The position numbers and the translations under genes were made by a program. From UBA7803 sp040219135 (lineage in GTDB: Bacteria; Pseudomonadota; Gammaproteobacteria; Pseudomonadales; Azotimanducaceae), in the NCBI GenBank assembly GCA_040219135.1, contig JAVJTA010000017.1, positions 434,001-498,000 on the forward strand: DNA of 64,000 nt, written 5' to 3'. Each line of letters starts with the position of its first letter. The stretch's first letter is position 1. The notes under the pieces are model-generated. The model worked only from the letters and a program-made list of their open reading frames with translations. It was not told where the DNA came from and searched no databases. Shown piece by piece: positions 34,277 through 43,171 of this stretch.

Positions 34277-36709
34277 TCACCGGGAGTAGACCAGCTCGAG
34301 GGCAACCTGGCGCGGCGGTCCCCAGCCCTGGAATCCGCCGTCGACGCCGAGCAGCAGGATCTGCTCCTTGTACTCCTTGTCCAGCAGATTCTTGCCGTAC
34401 ACGGACACCCGCAGGAAGTCGTCGCTGGGCAGATTCCATTGGTAGCTCAGTCGCGCGTCGAGCAGCCCGTAACCGTCCTGGACCAGGAAGTTGTTGGGCG
34501 GCGAGCCGGCGATGTTGAAGTCGTCCTGAGCGCGCCAGGTCGTGGAAGCATGGAACACACCGCCGGCGAGTACCTGGTCGTAGGCCGCGGTCAGCGAGTA
34601 GTTCCACTTCGGTACGAACAGCACCTCGCCGCCCGAGAACGACACCTGCGGGCAGGTGTTCGGCTGGGTCGCGGGTGCGTTCGGGAACAAGCCGGGGTTG
34701 GTGAACGGGTTGCAGGAACTGCCGTCCGGATTGAATGCCGTGCGCCGCGAATCCAGGGAGAAACTCTGGGTCTCTGCGTCGATATAGCCGGCCGCAAGCC
34801 GCATCGAGAAGCTCTCGGTGATGCTGGCGTTGCCTTCGAACTCGAGGCCCCAGATTTCCCGCTTGGGCAGGTTGTTCACCAGCGTGTTGGTGCCCGGAGG
34901 CGCGTTGTTCGGCTGGGTGAGCACCGCGGCGGCCTGGGCGTCCTTGATCTCGGTGAAGAACGCGGCGAAGTTGAGCTGCAGCCGACCGTCCATCAGCGTG
35001 TTCTTGCTGCCCAGTTCCCAGCTGTCCACCGATTCGGGTTCGAAGGCCAGGAATTCGGGATCGACGCCGCGGTTGTGAAAGCCGCCGGACTTGAAGCCCT
35101 GAGCAAAGGTGGCGTACAGCAGGTTGTCGTCGGTGACGTTCCAGTTCGCGGTGAAGCGCAGCAGCACGTCGTCCCAGCTGTCCGAGCCGGAGGCGGCGAC
35201 CAGCGGTGCGCCGGTTGCTTCCTTCGGCGGCAGGATGGTCGCGCCGAACTTGTTGAACGGCGCGTCGGGCAGCGGCACGCCCTGGAAGAAGGCGGTTTCG
35301 AAGTCCTTCTCCTCGTCGAGCCAGCGCACCCCGGCGCTCACCGCGACTGTGTCGGAAACCTCCCAGTCGATCGATCCGAACACCGCGACGGACTCCACCT
35401 TCTCGGCCGTGCGCTGCGCCGTGAACGCCGGCGGCAGCTGACACAGGGACGGGTCCAGCGCCGGGCTCGGCAGCATGAATGCCGCGCACGGGGTTCCGAA
35501 AGGAGCTCCCAGAACCACCGACGGCAGGGCAATCACCTGGTTGGTGCCCTGCTTGAAGTCAAATTCGGCGTCCCAGTAGAAGCCGCCCACCTGATAGGAG
35601 ATCCTGTCGTTGATGTCGCCGGCGAGCTTGAGTTCCTGGGAGAACTGCTCGTAGTTGCGGTCGCGCAGCGTGTGCAGCTGGGCCAGCGGGCTCGCGGTGC
35701 TCTCCAGCGTGGAACCGTCGAAGTCCTGACCGGTGGCGTCGCGGGAGTCGATGTAGCCGGTGATGCTCTCGAGCACCATGCCGTTGCCGAAGTCCAGGTT
35801 CATGTTCAGGCCGAACATGTCGACGTCGAGGAGCTGGAACTCGTCGTAGTCGGCCTCGTTGACGAACGGGTCGTCGCCGTTCCAGCGCGGGTCCTGGGGC
35901 GGGATGTCGCCGCCCTGGTCGATGTTGTCGTAGGTGAACACGGCATCGAAACGATCCGTGGGCTGGTATTTCAGGGAGATCGTGTAGGCGTCGTAGTCCT
36001 CGTCGCCGGCGTCGCCCCCGCGGGTGACGTTCTTGTAGAAGCCGTCGCGCTCCTTGTGCACGCCACCGATCTTCATGGCCAGCACGTCGTCGAGCAGGGG
36101 TATGTTCAGCTTCGCTTTGACGATGCGCTCGTTCTCGGTGCCCACCTGGGCCGCGGCGTCGAAGCCGAACTCGTTCATGCGCGGCTGGGCGCGCTTCACG
36201 ACGATCGTGCCACCGGTGGTGTTCTTGCCGTACAGCACGCCCTGCGGACCCCGGTTGATCTCGATCTGCTCGATGTCGAAGGTATCGATGAGCTGACCGG
36301 TGTTGGTGCCCTGGTAGATGCCGTCGATGATCACGCCCACCGCCGGCGGCTGGTTGTTTTCGGCGTCGGCGTAGCCGAGACCGCGGATGAAGATCGCGCC
36401 CTGTCCCGGTGCCGCGGTCACCATGCCGATGCGCACGTTCGGCGCCATCGCGTCCAGGTCACGCAGCGTGCGCGGCGAGATCCGCTCGATGTCCTCCTGC
36501 TGGTAGGCCGTAACCGATACGGGAACGTCCTGTATCGATTCCGCGCGCCGCTGGGAGGTCACGATGATCTCCTCGATGATGCCCGACGTGTCGCGCTCGG
36601 CGGCGAACGTCGGCGCGGACACAAGGGAACCGGCGATGATGAGTATCAGACTGCTGGCGGAAGCCAGCGCGCGGCTGACCGCGCCGAACGAACTGCGTGG
36701 AACTTGCAT
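34277..36709 (-). CDS. TonB-dependent outer-membrane receptor
   Basis: A receptor of 810 residues. A signal peptide (ASASSLILIIAGSLVSAPTFAAE) is followed by a TonB-box-like IIEEIIVTSQRR, a plug domain (DVPVSVTAYQQEDIERISPRTLRDLDAMAPNV) and a long beta-barrel, ending in Tyr-Ser-Arg. Such receptors import large or hydrophobic molecules across the outer membrane, and here probably the pathway substrate. ATG 36709 follows GGGGAGATC; the longer form from 36820 is rejected. Operator copy H lies 110 bp upstream. Confidence 0.93.
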   Translation of the reverse strand: MQVPRSSFGAVSRALASASSLILIIAGSLVSAPTFAAERDTSGIIEEIIVTSQRRAESIQDVPVSVTAYQQEDIERISPRTLRDLDAMAPNVRIGMVTAAPGQGAIFIRGLGYADAENNQPPAVGVIIDGIYQGTNTGQLIDTFDIEQIEINRGPQGVLYGKNTTGGTIVVKRAQPRMNEFGFDAAAQVGTENERIVKAKLNIPLLDDVLAMKIGGVHKERDGFYKNVTRGGDAGDEDYDAYTISLKYQPTDRFDAVFTYDNIDQGGDIPPQDPRWNGDDPFVNEADYDEFQLLDVDMFGLNMNLDFGNGMVLESITGYIDSRDATGQDFDGSTLESTASPLAQLHTLRDRNYEQFSQELKLAGDINDRISYQVGGFYWDAEFDFKQGTNQVIALPSVVLGAPFGTPCAAFMLPSPALDPSLCQLPPAFTAQRTAEKVESVAVFGSIDWEVSDTVAVSAGVRWLDEEKDFETAFFQGVPLPDAPFNKFGATILPPKEATGAPLVAASGSDSWDDVLLRFTANWNVTDDNLLYATFAQGFKSGGFHNRGVDPEFLAFEPESVDSWELGSKNTLMDGRLQLNFAAFFTEIKDAQAAAVLTQPNNAPPGTNTLVNNLPKREIWGLEFEGNASITESFSMRLAAGYIDAETQSFSLDSRRTAFNPDGSSCNPFTNPGLFPNAPATQPNTCPQVSFSGGEVLFVPKWNYSLTAAYDQVLAGGVFHASTTWRAQDDFNIAGSPPNNFLVQDGYGLLDARLSYQWNLPSDDFLRVSVYGKNLLDKEYKEQILLLGVDGGFQGWGPPRQVALELVYSR

Positions 36710-36818
36710 GCGAGATCTCCCCGGGTGGTGCGCCACCCCTCTCTCCAGACGTTGATTTGAGCCTGCACCGCAGAAGTCCGGGCCAGCGGACACAGACAGG
36801 GTCGAACCGGTCCTCTCC

Positions 36819-36842
36819 AAAAAAAGCCGGAATGACGGTTTC
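36819..36842. promoter_or_regulatory. 24-bp dyad operator, copy H
   Basis: Left half AAAAAAAGCC is weak beyond its A-run; right half TGACGGTTTC matches well. It is 52 bp before the RidA-like gene and 110 bp before the TonB receptor start, in their divergent region. Confidence 0.6.
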
Positions 36843-36893
36843 TTTTAGTCCATGATCCGGTTGCAGTCAATGCTCGCATCAGGGAGGTAGAAC

Positions 36894-37289
36894 ATGACCA
36901 GAAACGTCGTCGTCCCGGAGGCGGACCGCGTCGCCTACGAGCGCTTCCATTTCGCCCAGGGCGTACGTCACGGCGACCTGCTGATCTGCTCCGGGCAGAT
37001 TGGCGTGGACTCGAACGGCAGCGCACCCGAGGCCGCCGAGGAGGAGTTCCGTCTGGCCTGGCGCGCCGTCGGCCGCGTGTTGGTGGAAGCCGGTATGGGA
37101 TTCGAGAACGTACTCGAGTACACGACGTTTCACGTCGGCCTGGCGCAGCATCTGCGCGCGTTCATGTCCGTCCGCGACGAGTTCCTCGAGGCGCCGTGGC
37201 CCGCCTGGACCGCCATCGGCGTCAGCGAACTCGCGGTGCCCGGCGCCCGGGTCGAGATCCGCGTCACCGCCGCGGCGCCCGCGGGCTGA
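36894..37289 (+). CDS. RidA/YjgF-like protein
   Basis: A 131-residue Rid-family protein: FAQGVRHGDLLICSGQIGVD, EEEFRLAWRAVGRVLVEAGMGFENVLEYTTFHVGL and PAWTAIGVSELAVPGARVEIRVTAAA. Canonical RidA hydrolyses reactive imines with an Arg near position 105; here the corresponding region reads PGARVEIRV, keeping an Arg. It lies divergent from the TonB receptor behind operator copy H, so a pathway role is likely. Confidence 0.85.
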   Translation: MTRNVVVPEADRVAYERFHFAQGVRHGDLLICSGQIGVDSNGSAPEAAEEEFRLAWRAVGRVLVEAGMGFENVLEYTTFHVGLAQHLRAFMSVRDEFLEAPWPAWTAIGVSELAVPGARVEIRVTAAAPAG

Positions 37290-37505
37290 AGCCGTTGCGG
37301 CGGACTCGACCGGATCGGGGCGGGCCGTGGAAGCCGTGTGAAACGCGGCGATGTGGCGAATCACGGTCGGTTGACGTCCGTCGCGGGAACATTGTCTGCC
37401 ATTCACGTGCAACGACTTCAAAAGCCTGCACGAAGAGAACGCGTGAATGCTTCGCGCCACCATCGCCGAGTGACCCTCGGCATTCACCAGCGAAAGGAGA
37501 CTATC

Positions 37506-37853
37506 GTGTCCGAGAAATTTGCATTCGAAAGGTCGATTCGGCGCCGGGTGCTGCTGAAGGGTGCTCTCGCCGGCAGCGCGGCACTTCTGGCGCGAGGCAG
37601 CTTTGCCGCCTCCGGAGACCCCAAGCTGTCCGTGGACGACCCTCAGGCTCAGGCGCTCGGCTACGTCGAGGACGCGGCTGCCGTCGACGTCACGAAGTGG
37701 CCGAAGAAGGCTGGCCCCGACGGCGATCAGCAGAACTGCATTTCCTGCGCGCTCTATCAGGCGGGCGCGGACGGCTGGGGCGGATGCGGGATATTTCCCG
37801 GCAAGCAGGTGGCCGGCGCCGGCTGGTGCAACGCCTGGGTCCCGAGAGGCTGA
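37506..37853 (+). CDS. hip: high-potential iron-sulfur protein (HiPIP)
   Basis: A 115-residue periplasmic [4Fe-4S] electron carrier. A Tat signal with twin Arg (RRRVLLKGALAGSAALLARG) precedes the mature domain. The cluster cysteines are C78 and C81 (NCISC), C94 (GGC) and C108 (GWC). HiPIPs donate electrons to oxidases or reaction centres in purple bacteria and related Gammaproteobacteria. GTG 37506 follows AAAGGAGA. It precedes ubiG by 6 bp. Confidence 0.93.
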   Translation: MSEKFAFERSIRRRVLLKGALAGSAALLARGSFAASGDPKLSVDDPQAQALGYVEDAAAVDVTKWPKKAGPDGDQQNCISCALYQAGADGWGGCGIFPGKQVAGAGWCNAWVPRG

Positions 37854-37859
37854 AGGCTG

Positions 37860-38600
37860 ATGAACGGCACCGTCGATCGGAGCGAGATCGCCCGGTTCGA
37901 TCAGCTGGCCGACACCTGGTGGGACCCAGGAGGCCCGATGTGGCCTCTGCATCGGCTCAACGATCTGCGCGTTCCGTTCATCGTTGACCAGCTCGCCGGG
38001 CTGAAAGCTGCGGACGCTGATCGGGCCGACCTGCGCGGGCTGAGCGTACTCGATATCGGGTGCGCGGCGGGGCTGCTGTCGGAGGCGATGGCGCGCCTGG
38101 GTGCCGACGTCACCGGCGTCGACCCGTCGGCGCGCAACATCGAGATTGCACGGCGCCATGCCGCGCGTGCGGGTCTCGCTATCCGCTACCTCAACGGCAC
38201 GGCGGAAGACCTGGCCGGGAGCGCTTACGACGTGGTCCTCAATATGGAGGTGGTGGAGCACGTCGACGACCTTGCTGGCTTCGTCGCGCAGTGCTGCCGG
38301 CTGACCCGCCCGGGCGGGGTTCAGGTGCTCGCCACGATCAACCGCACGCCCCTGTCCTTCATCAGCGCCATTGTCGGCGCCGAATACGTGCTGCGCTGGC
38401 TGCCGCGGGGAACCCACCGTTGGCGCAGGTTCGTCAAGCCGACGGAACTCGAATCCCTCCTGCACAACGAGGACTGCGAGCTGATCGGACGCAGTGGGGT
38501 GGCGGTGAACCCGCTGACCAGGCTGTTCCGACTGACCCCGTTCGAGGGCATCAATTACATGCTGGCGGCGCGGCGCGGGCTCGACGCGCATCGTGGCTGA
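37860..38600 (+). CDS. ubiG: ubiquinone biosynthesis O-methyltransferase
   Basis: A 246-residue SAM-dependent methyltransferase: EIARFDQLADTWWDPGGPMWPLHRLNDLR is the UbiG signature, and LDIGCAAGLLSEAMARLGADVTGVDPS the SAM motif. It performs both O-methylation steps of ubiquinone synthesis. Its stop overlaps the GTG of coq7 by 8 bp, so two ubiquinone genes are coupled. Confidence 0.96.
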   Translation: MNGTVDRSEIARFDQLADTWWDPGGPMWPLHRLNDLRVPFIVDQLAGLKAADADRADLRGLSVLDIGCAAGLLSEAMARLGADVTGVDPSARNIEIARRHAARAGLAIRYLNGTAEDLAGSAYDVVLNMEVVEHVDDLAGFVAQCCRLTRPGGVQVLATINRTPLSFISAIVGAEYVLRWLPRGTHRWRRFVKPTELESLLHNEDCELIGRSGVAVNPLTRLFRLTPFEGINYMLAARRGLDAHRG

Positions 38601-39147
38601 GCTGGCGCTACCGTCCATCGACACCGGCGAGCTGCCGCGCGGCATGCTCGGTGAGCTGCGTTCAGATCATGCAGGGGAAACCGGCGCCGTGGCCATCTAC
38701 CAGGGCATGATGGCGGTTACCCGCGATGCCGCGGTCGGTGAATTCGCGCGTCGGCACATGCATGCGGAACGAGTACACCTGGCTGCGTTCGACGCTCTTC
38801 TGCCGCGCTCTGCGCGCAGTCGGCTGCTGCCGCTGTGGCGCCTGTCCGGCTGGCTGCTCGGTGCCGCCGGCGCTCTGGGCGGGCGCCGAGGCGCCTATCT
38901 CACCGTGGCGGCGGTGGAAGCCTTCGTGGTCGAACACTATCAGAATCAGATCGATGCGCTCGCTGGATACCCCCACCTCAGGGAACTGCGGAGTCTGCTC
39001 GAACGGTTTCAGGGCGACGAGGATCACCATCGCGATGACGCGTTGGCGCTCTATGGCGGTGGTCAGCCCGGTTGGTCGGGACGCGCCTGGAGCGTCATCG
39101 TGGACGCGGGGTCGCGGGCAGCGGTGGCGGCCGCCCGGCGGCTCTAG
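38593..39147 (+). CDS. coq7: demethoxyubiquinone hydroxylase
   Basis: A 184-residue Coq7-type diiron hydroxylase. The six ligands appear in GETGAV, AERVHLAAF, EAFVVEHY and DEDHHRDD, i.e. E, ExxH, E and ExxH patterns. It hydroxylates demethoxyubiquinone in the last but one step of ubiquinone formation. GTG 38593 overlaps ubiG. The stop codon TAG is formed with the first bases of the fold-back repeat at 39144, showing the element inserted at its very end. Confidence 0.93.
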   Translation: MAELALPSIDTGELPRGMLGELRSDHAGETGAVAIYQGMMAVTRDAAVGEFARRHMHAERVHLAAFDALLPRSARSRLLPLWRLSGWLLGAAGALGGRRGAYLTVAAVEAFVVEHYQNQIDALAGYPHLRELRSLLERFQGDEDHHRDDALALYGGGQPGWSGRAWSVIVDAGSRAAVAAARRL

Positions 39148-39411
39148 GGAACCTCTGATCAAGTCTGCGCAGCGCAGCGTGTCATACCGGTCCTTTGGCA
39201 AAACGCGCTTCGCCGGGAAGGGTGGTTCCCTTTCCAAGAAGCGCAACGCTGTCCAAAGAGCCGGTATGGCATGCCCTTTGGGAGCCTGTCGAGTCCGCCA
39301 TGGCCGCGTTGCAGCCCTTGGCAAGGGAACCACCCTTCCCGGCGGGCTGCGCCTTGCCCTGACGGACGCGACAGGCTCTGCGTTGCGCAGGCTTGATCAG
39401 AGGTTCCCTAG
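39144..39411. repeat. 268-bp fold-back (MITE-like) element
   Basis: It begins CTAGGGAACCTCTGATCAAG and ends with the exact reverse complement. The homology of the arms goes on imperfectly for about 100 bp each side, including inner arms with GCCGGGAAGGGTGGTTCCC, so the whole element can fold into one long hairpin. No coding capacity is seen. It lies between coq7 and the 39436 gene. The CTAG at each end could be part of the repeat or a target duplication. Confidence 0.85.
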
Positions 39412-39435
39412 TATCCGCAGTCGGAGAGTGGCGGC

Positions 39436-40464
39436 GTGGATCCACTGACCCAGGGAGCGCTCGGCAGCGCGGCCGCGTCCTCCGTCGCTCCCGTCGAGGC
39501 GCGCTGGCACGCGGCGGCCCTAGGCTGGCTTGCCGGCATGACGGCCGATCTCGACGTGCTGATCCGTTCCCCGTCCGATCCGCTGCTGTTCCTCGAGTAC
39601 CACCGTCAGTTCACCCACGCGCTGGTGTTCGTGCCCGTCGGCGCGCTCGTCTGCGCGCTGGCCGCCCACTTCGTCGTGCGCCGCCGGCTGCGCTTCCGGG
39701 CCACCTATCTGTTCTGTCTGCTCGGCTACGCGACTCACGGTCTGCTGGACGCCTGCACGTCGTACGGAACGCAGCTGTTCTGGCCTTTCTCCGACGTGCG
39801 GGTGGCGTGGAACGTCGTCTCGGTGGTCGATCCGCTGTTCACTCTGCCGCTGCTGGCGCTGCTCGTGGCGGGGCTGTTCACGGCACGGCCCTGGCTGGCA
39901 CGCGGCGCCCTGATCTGGGCGCTCGCCTACCTGAGCCTCGGGGCGCTGCAGCAGGCGCGCGCCCGTTCCGCTGGCTTCGAGCTCGCTGACGCACGCGGTC
40001 ATGCGCCGCAGACGCTGCTCGTGAAACCGTCGTTCGGCAATCTGCTCGTGTGGAAGACCGTGTACGCCTTCGAGGGCCGGTTCTACGTCGATGCGGTCAG
40101 GATTGCCGGATCCCGCAGCTATTTCGCCGGAGAACGGATCGCGGTGCTGGAGGTGACCGGGCAGTTGCCGTGGCTGGAGCCCGGCAGCCGGCAGTGGTAC
40201 GACCTGGAGCGCTTTCGCAGGTTTTCTGCAGGGTTTCTCGCGCTCGATCCTCGGGTTTCGGCCCGGGTCATCGACGTGCGTTACTCCATGGTACCGAACC
40301 GCATCGATGCGCTGTGGGGCATACAGCTCGACCCGCAGCATCCGGACGCGCCGGCGCGCTTCGTGACGGATCGGCGCAGCAGCAGCGACGAGCGCGCCGC
40401 CCTGCTGCGCTTGTTCGAGGCGTCCGGTAGCGGCCTGTCGGAGGCGCTGGATCAGGTGCCCTGA
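39436..40464 (+). CDS. YdjM-like membrane metal-dependent hydrolase
   Basis: A 342-residue inner-membrane protein of the YdjM (LexA-regulated, membrane-bound hydrolase) family: MDPLTQGALGSAAAS, MTADLDVLIRSPSDPLLFLEYHRQFTHALVFVP with the His/Asp metal residues, and GLLDACTSYGTQLFWPFSD. About five hydrophobic segments are followed by a soluble C-terminal domain. Biochemical role not established. GTG 39436 lies 25 bp after the fold-back element. Confidence 0.85.
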   Translation: MDPLTQGALGSAAASSVAPVEARWHAAALGWLAGMTADLDVLIRSPSDPLLFLEYHRQFTHALVFVPVGALVCALAAHFVVRRRLRFRATYLFCLLGYATHGLLDACTSYGTQLFWPFSDVRVAWNVVSVVDPLFTLPLLALLVAGLFTARPWLARGALIWALAYLSLGALQQARARSAGFELADARGHAPQTLLVKPSFGNLLVWKTVYAFEGRFYVDAVRIAGSRSYFAGERIAVLEVTGQLPWLEPGSRQWYDLERFRRFSAGFLALDPRVSARVIDVRYSMVPNRIDALWGIQLDPQHPDAPARFVTDRRSSSDERAALLRLFEASGSGLSEALDQVP

Positions 40465-40537
40465 TGCCGCTGGTGGCCCGCTCGTCGCGGGGCAGGACGC
40501 AGAAGTCGTGTCCGGTTCAGCAGATCGCCCCGGCGGT

Positions 40538-41569
40538 TCAGAACTGGTAACCGATCGTCAGCGAGTGCTCGAAGTCGGTGCTGTCGGTGTCCGCCGGCGG
40601 CGAGTTGTCCCAGTCTATGGCGGTCTGAATCCGCGCGATGATCCGCTCCGAAACGTTCATCCGCAGACCGGTACGCGAGCGTACGGTCAGTTCCTTGGTG
40701 TCTTCAAGACCGAGTAGCCCTTCGTTGTAGTGGTAGAACGACAGCCCGTCCCACAGCCGCTGGTCGTAGTTGAGAGCCCAGCGCGAGCCGACGAAGCTGT
40801 CGTCCGCGGCGACGATGTAGTTTTCGTCGATGTAGGACGGACCGAATTCGACCGAGAGCGAGCGGGTATCCGTTTCGTAGAACTGAAAGCCCATGCCGGC
40901 CGCGATCGCCGAGCGCAGCTCCAGGTCAGCGAAGTCGTCGTTCTCGAACGTGGCGCTGTTGAACCAGTACCACCTGTCCGAGACGAAGTGGTCGTACTTC
41001 ACCAGACTGTTCCAGTTCTGTTTGACGAGGACGTTCTCCGACTCCTCCTTGTTGTACTCGCCGCCGAGCGTGTAGCGGTTGCGCTTGGTTCTGGTCACCA
41101 GTTGGCCGTCGAGGTGCAGATTCTCCGACGAGGTGTTGCCGCTGGACAGAGTCACGCCGACATTGGCCTGGGCGCTGACCTTCACCGCCAGTTCCCGGCG
41201 CTGCAGGGTCAACGGGTCCTCGCGGTAGACAGCGCTGATGCGGCCGAGCGGTATCGGGCGCTGGCCTGCCGCTTCGACGTTCACCACCGGAGTGCCGGCT
41301 TCCGGCGTGCTCACGGTACCGGTCAGGTACGCGCCATCGTCGAGCTGCACGGTGACCGGCGCGCTGGTCTGAATGCCGACGATGGTGCTGCGGGGAACGC
41401 TGAGAGCACCGGCGAAGGTATTGCTGAGCGTCGCCTGGGTGGCGTCGATCTGCTCGATCGTGCCAACGATCCGGCTGCCATCCGCCAGTTCGAGGACATC
41501 GGCCTGTAACCCGGTGCCGGCGAACGTCATAATGCAGGCGAGCAAGCCGATTCGTAGTAAGCGCGTCAT
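40538..41569 (-). CDS. DUF481 outer-membrane protein
   Basis: A 343-residue protein with a signal peptide (LLRIGLLACIMTFAGTGLQA) and beta-strand-rich C-terminal barrel ending in a Phe (LTIGYQF), as in DUF481 (YdiY-like) proteins. An N-terminal domain with LADGSRIVGTIEQID is of a type seen in periplasmic beta-sandwich modules. ATG 41569 is used; the longer reading lacks a signal peptide start. Role unknown. Confidence 0.85.
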   Translation of the reverse strand: MTRLLRIGLLACIMTFAGTGLQADVLELADGSRIVGTIEQIDATQATLSNTFAGALSVPRSTIVGIQTSAPVTVQLDDGAYLTGTVSTPEAGTPVVNVEAAGQRPIPLGRISAVYREDPLTLQRRELAVKVSAQANVGVTLSSGNTSSENLHLDGQLVTRTKRNRYTLGGEYNKEESENVLVKQNWNSLVKYDHFVSDRWYWFNSATFENDDFADLELRSAIAAGMGFQFYETDTRSLSVEFGPSYIDENYIVAADDSFVGSRWALNYDQRLWDGLSFYHYNEGLLGLEDTKELTVRSRTGLRMNVSERIIARIQTAIDWDNSPPADTDSTDFEHSLTIGYQF

Positions 41570-41663
41570 CTGGACAACCTCTCGTGCGGCGAAAGCCGCG
41601 CATTGTAGGGGGCCGGGCGCAGGTTGCAACGCACCAGCAGTGACCCATCGACAGGAGCCGCAG

Positions 41664-42458
41664 ATGATCGTCGAGCAGATCTGGACCGCAAACGCCTACC
41701 GCAACTTCAACTACCTGATCGCCTGCCCGGAAACCGGCGAGGCCATGGCGGTGGACCCCCTGGACCACCGGAAGTGTCTCGGCCGTGCCCGGGAGCGCGG
41801 CTGGGACATCACCCAGGTTCTCAACACCCACGAGCACGGCGATCATACCGGTGGCAACGGCCCGATCATCGAGGCGACCGGGGCGAAGCTGCTGGCGCAT
41901 CACAACGCGGCCGGTCGTATTCAGGGCGTGGACAGAGGTCTGTCCGCGGGTGACACGATTCGGGTCGGACGCACGGTGGAGCTGCTTGCCCTGGACACCC
42001 CTGGACACACCATGTGTCACGTCTGCATCCTGTCGAAGACAGATGCTCCGGCGCTGATCTCCGGTGATACGCTGTTCAACGCCGGTGCCGGTAACTGCCA
42101 CAACGGCGGGCACCCCAACGAACTCTACGAGACCTTTGCTTCCCAGCTCGCCCGGCTGCCCGACGACACCCGCATCTATCCCGGTCACGACTACATCACC
42201 AACAACCTCAGGTTCACCCTCGATCGCGAGCCGGACAACGCGAAGGCGGCGGCGCTGCTGGCGGAGCTGGAAGCCGACCACGATCCGGCGAACGCTCTGG
42301 TCACGACCCTGGGTCTGGAGAAAGAGGTGAATACGTTCTTCCGGCTGAGCAGCCCGGCGGTGATCGCACGGCTGCGCGAGGCGTTCCCGGACCTGCCGGA
42401 CGAGCCTTCACCGAAGGAGGTGTTTCTGCGGCTGCGCGAGCTGCGCAACAGCTGGTAG
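41664..42458 (+). CDS. gloB: hydroxyacylglutathione hydrolase (glyoxalase II)-like
   Basis: A 264-residue metallo-beta-lactamase-fold hydrolase. The metal motif THEHGDHTGG (HxHxDH), TPGHT, SGDTLFNAGAGNC and YPGHDY are all present, as in glyoxalase II, which hydrolyses S-lactoylglutathione. The C-terminal helical domain is shorter than in E. coli GloB, and ends FLRLRELRNSW. ATG 41664 follows ACAGGAG. Confidence 0.85.
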   Translation: MIVEQIWTANAYRNFNYLIACPETGEAMAVDPLDHRKCLGRARERGWDITQVLNTHEHGDHTGGNGPIIEATGAKLLAHHNAAGRIQGVDRGLSAGDTIRVGRTVELLALDTPGHTMCHVCILSKTDAPALISGDTLFNAGAGNCHNGGHPNELYETFASQLARLPDDTRIYPGHDYITNNLRFTLDREPDNAKAAALLAELEADHDPANALVTTLGLEKEVNTFFRLSSPAVIARLREAFPDLPDEPSPKEVFLRLRELRNSW

Positions 42459-42463
42459 TCGGA

Positions 42464-42625
42464 TCAGAATGCGCGGCCTTCGAGGGGGCCGATGACGATC
42501 CAGTCGACGAGGAAGCTGACCAGAGCGAGGACGATCACGACGCTCATGATCACCGCGAGCAGACGCCAGCCGCGGAAGCGTTTTTCGCGGGCCTGGATGG
42601 TTGGGTCGTTCTGATCGCTGGTCAT
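42464..42625 (-). CDS. small single-span membrane protein
   Basis: A 53-residue protein (MTSDQNDPTIQAREK, then hydrophobic LLAVIMSVVIVLALVSFLVDWIVI). One membrane helix, no recognised family. ATG 42625 has no strong ribosome site. It converges on gloB with a 5-bp gap. Confidence 0.55.
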   Translation of the reverse strand: MTSDQNDPTIQAREKRFRGWRLLAVIMSVVIVLALVSFLVDWIVIGPLEGRAF

Positions 42626-42770
42626 CGGGCGATGATTCCAGAAGGGGTTGTGTAAGCCAAGGCCGGTGATCGGGGGCGCGATAAAGGCCGGGCGCTGCCG
42701 AGCGCGTGCCCGGAGAGATCGACTCGCGCCGCGGGAGCGGCGGACGGCCCCGCAGAGGGGGCGTTTTCCA

Positions 42771-42847
42771 TGGCGCGCCCGGAGAGATTCGAACTCCCGA
42801 CCTTGCGGTTCGTAGCCGCACGCTCTATCCAACTGAGCTACGGGCGC
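42771..42847 (-). tRNA. tRNA-Arg (anticodon ACG)
   Basis: On the minus strand a 77-base tRNA including CCA. The acceptor stem GCGCCCG/CGGGCGC, D arm, anticodon stem GTGCGG region with loop CTACGAA (ACG), and T arm with GTTCGAATC all fold. The CCA is encoded. Confidence 0.95.
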
Positions 42848-42917
42848 GTGAAGGGCCGGTATTATCTGGAAGGGTCCCGGACGCGTCAAGGAAACCCGGG
42901 GATGTATACTGCGAACC

Positions 42918-43139
42918 ATGACGAGCGACCTTCTCACCCAGGGCCTCGAGCTCATGGTCGTGGGCATGGGCACCGTGTTCGCCTTCCTGACGCTGCTGGT
43001 CTTTGCGACCGCCACCATGAGCCGGCTGATTCAGCGCTGGCAGGGAGCCGATGACGACATGCCCGCGCCGGGGGCAGACCGCGCGGCCGAGGTCGCCGCC
43101 ATCGCAGCCGCCATCGCGCTGCACCGTCGGCGCAGGTGA
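42918..43139 (+). CDS. oadG: oxaloacetate decarboxylase gamma subunit
   Basis: A 73-residue small membrane subunit: LLTQGLELMVVGMGTVFAFLTLLVFATATMSRL is the membrane helix with the family's GMG.VF motif, followed by a soluble acidic tail. It links the alpha and beta subunits of the Na+ pump. First gene of oadG-oadA-oadB. Confidence 0.9.
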   Translation: MTSDLLTQGLELMVVGMGTVFAFLTLLVFATATMSRLIQRWQGADDDMPAPGADRAAEVAAIAAAIALHRRRR

Positions 43140-43171
43140 CGGGCGCACTCCGTGGATGAGGAACTCAGTTC

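Noticed and set aside
34439..36760. A 773-codon plus-strand frame opposite the TonB receptor
   Set aside because: Antisense shadow with no recognisable domains; the minus-strand receptor has signal peptide, plug and barrel.
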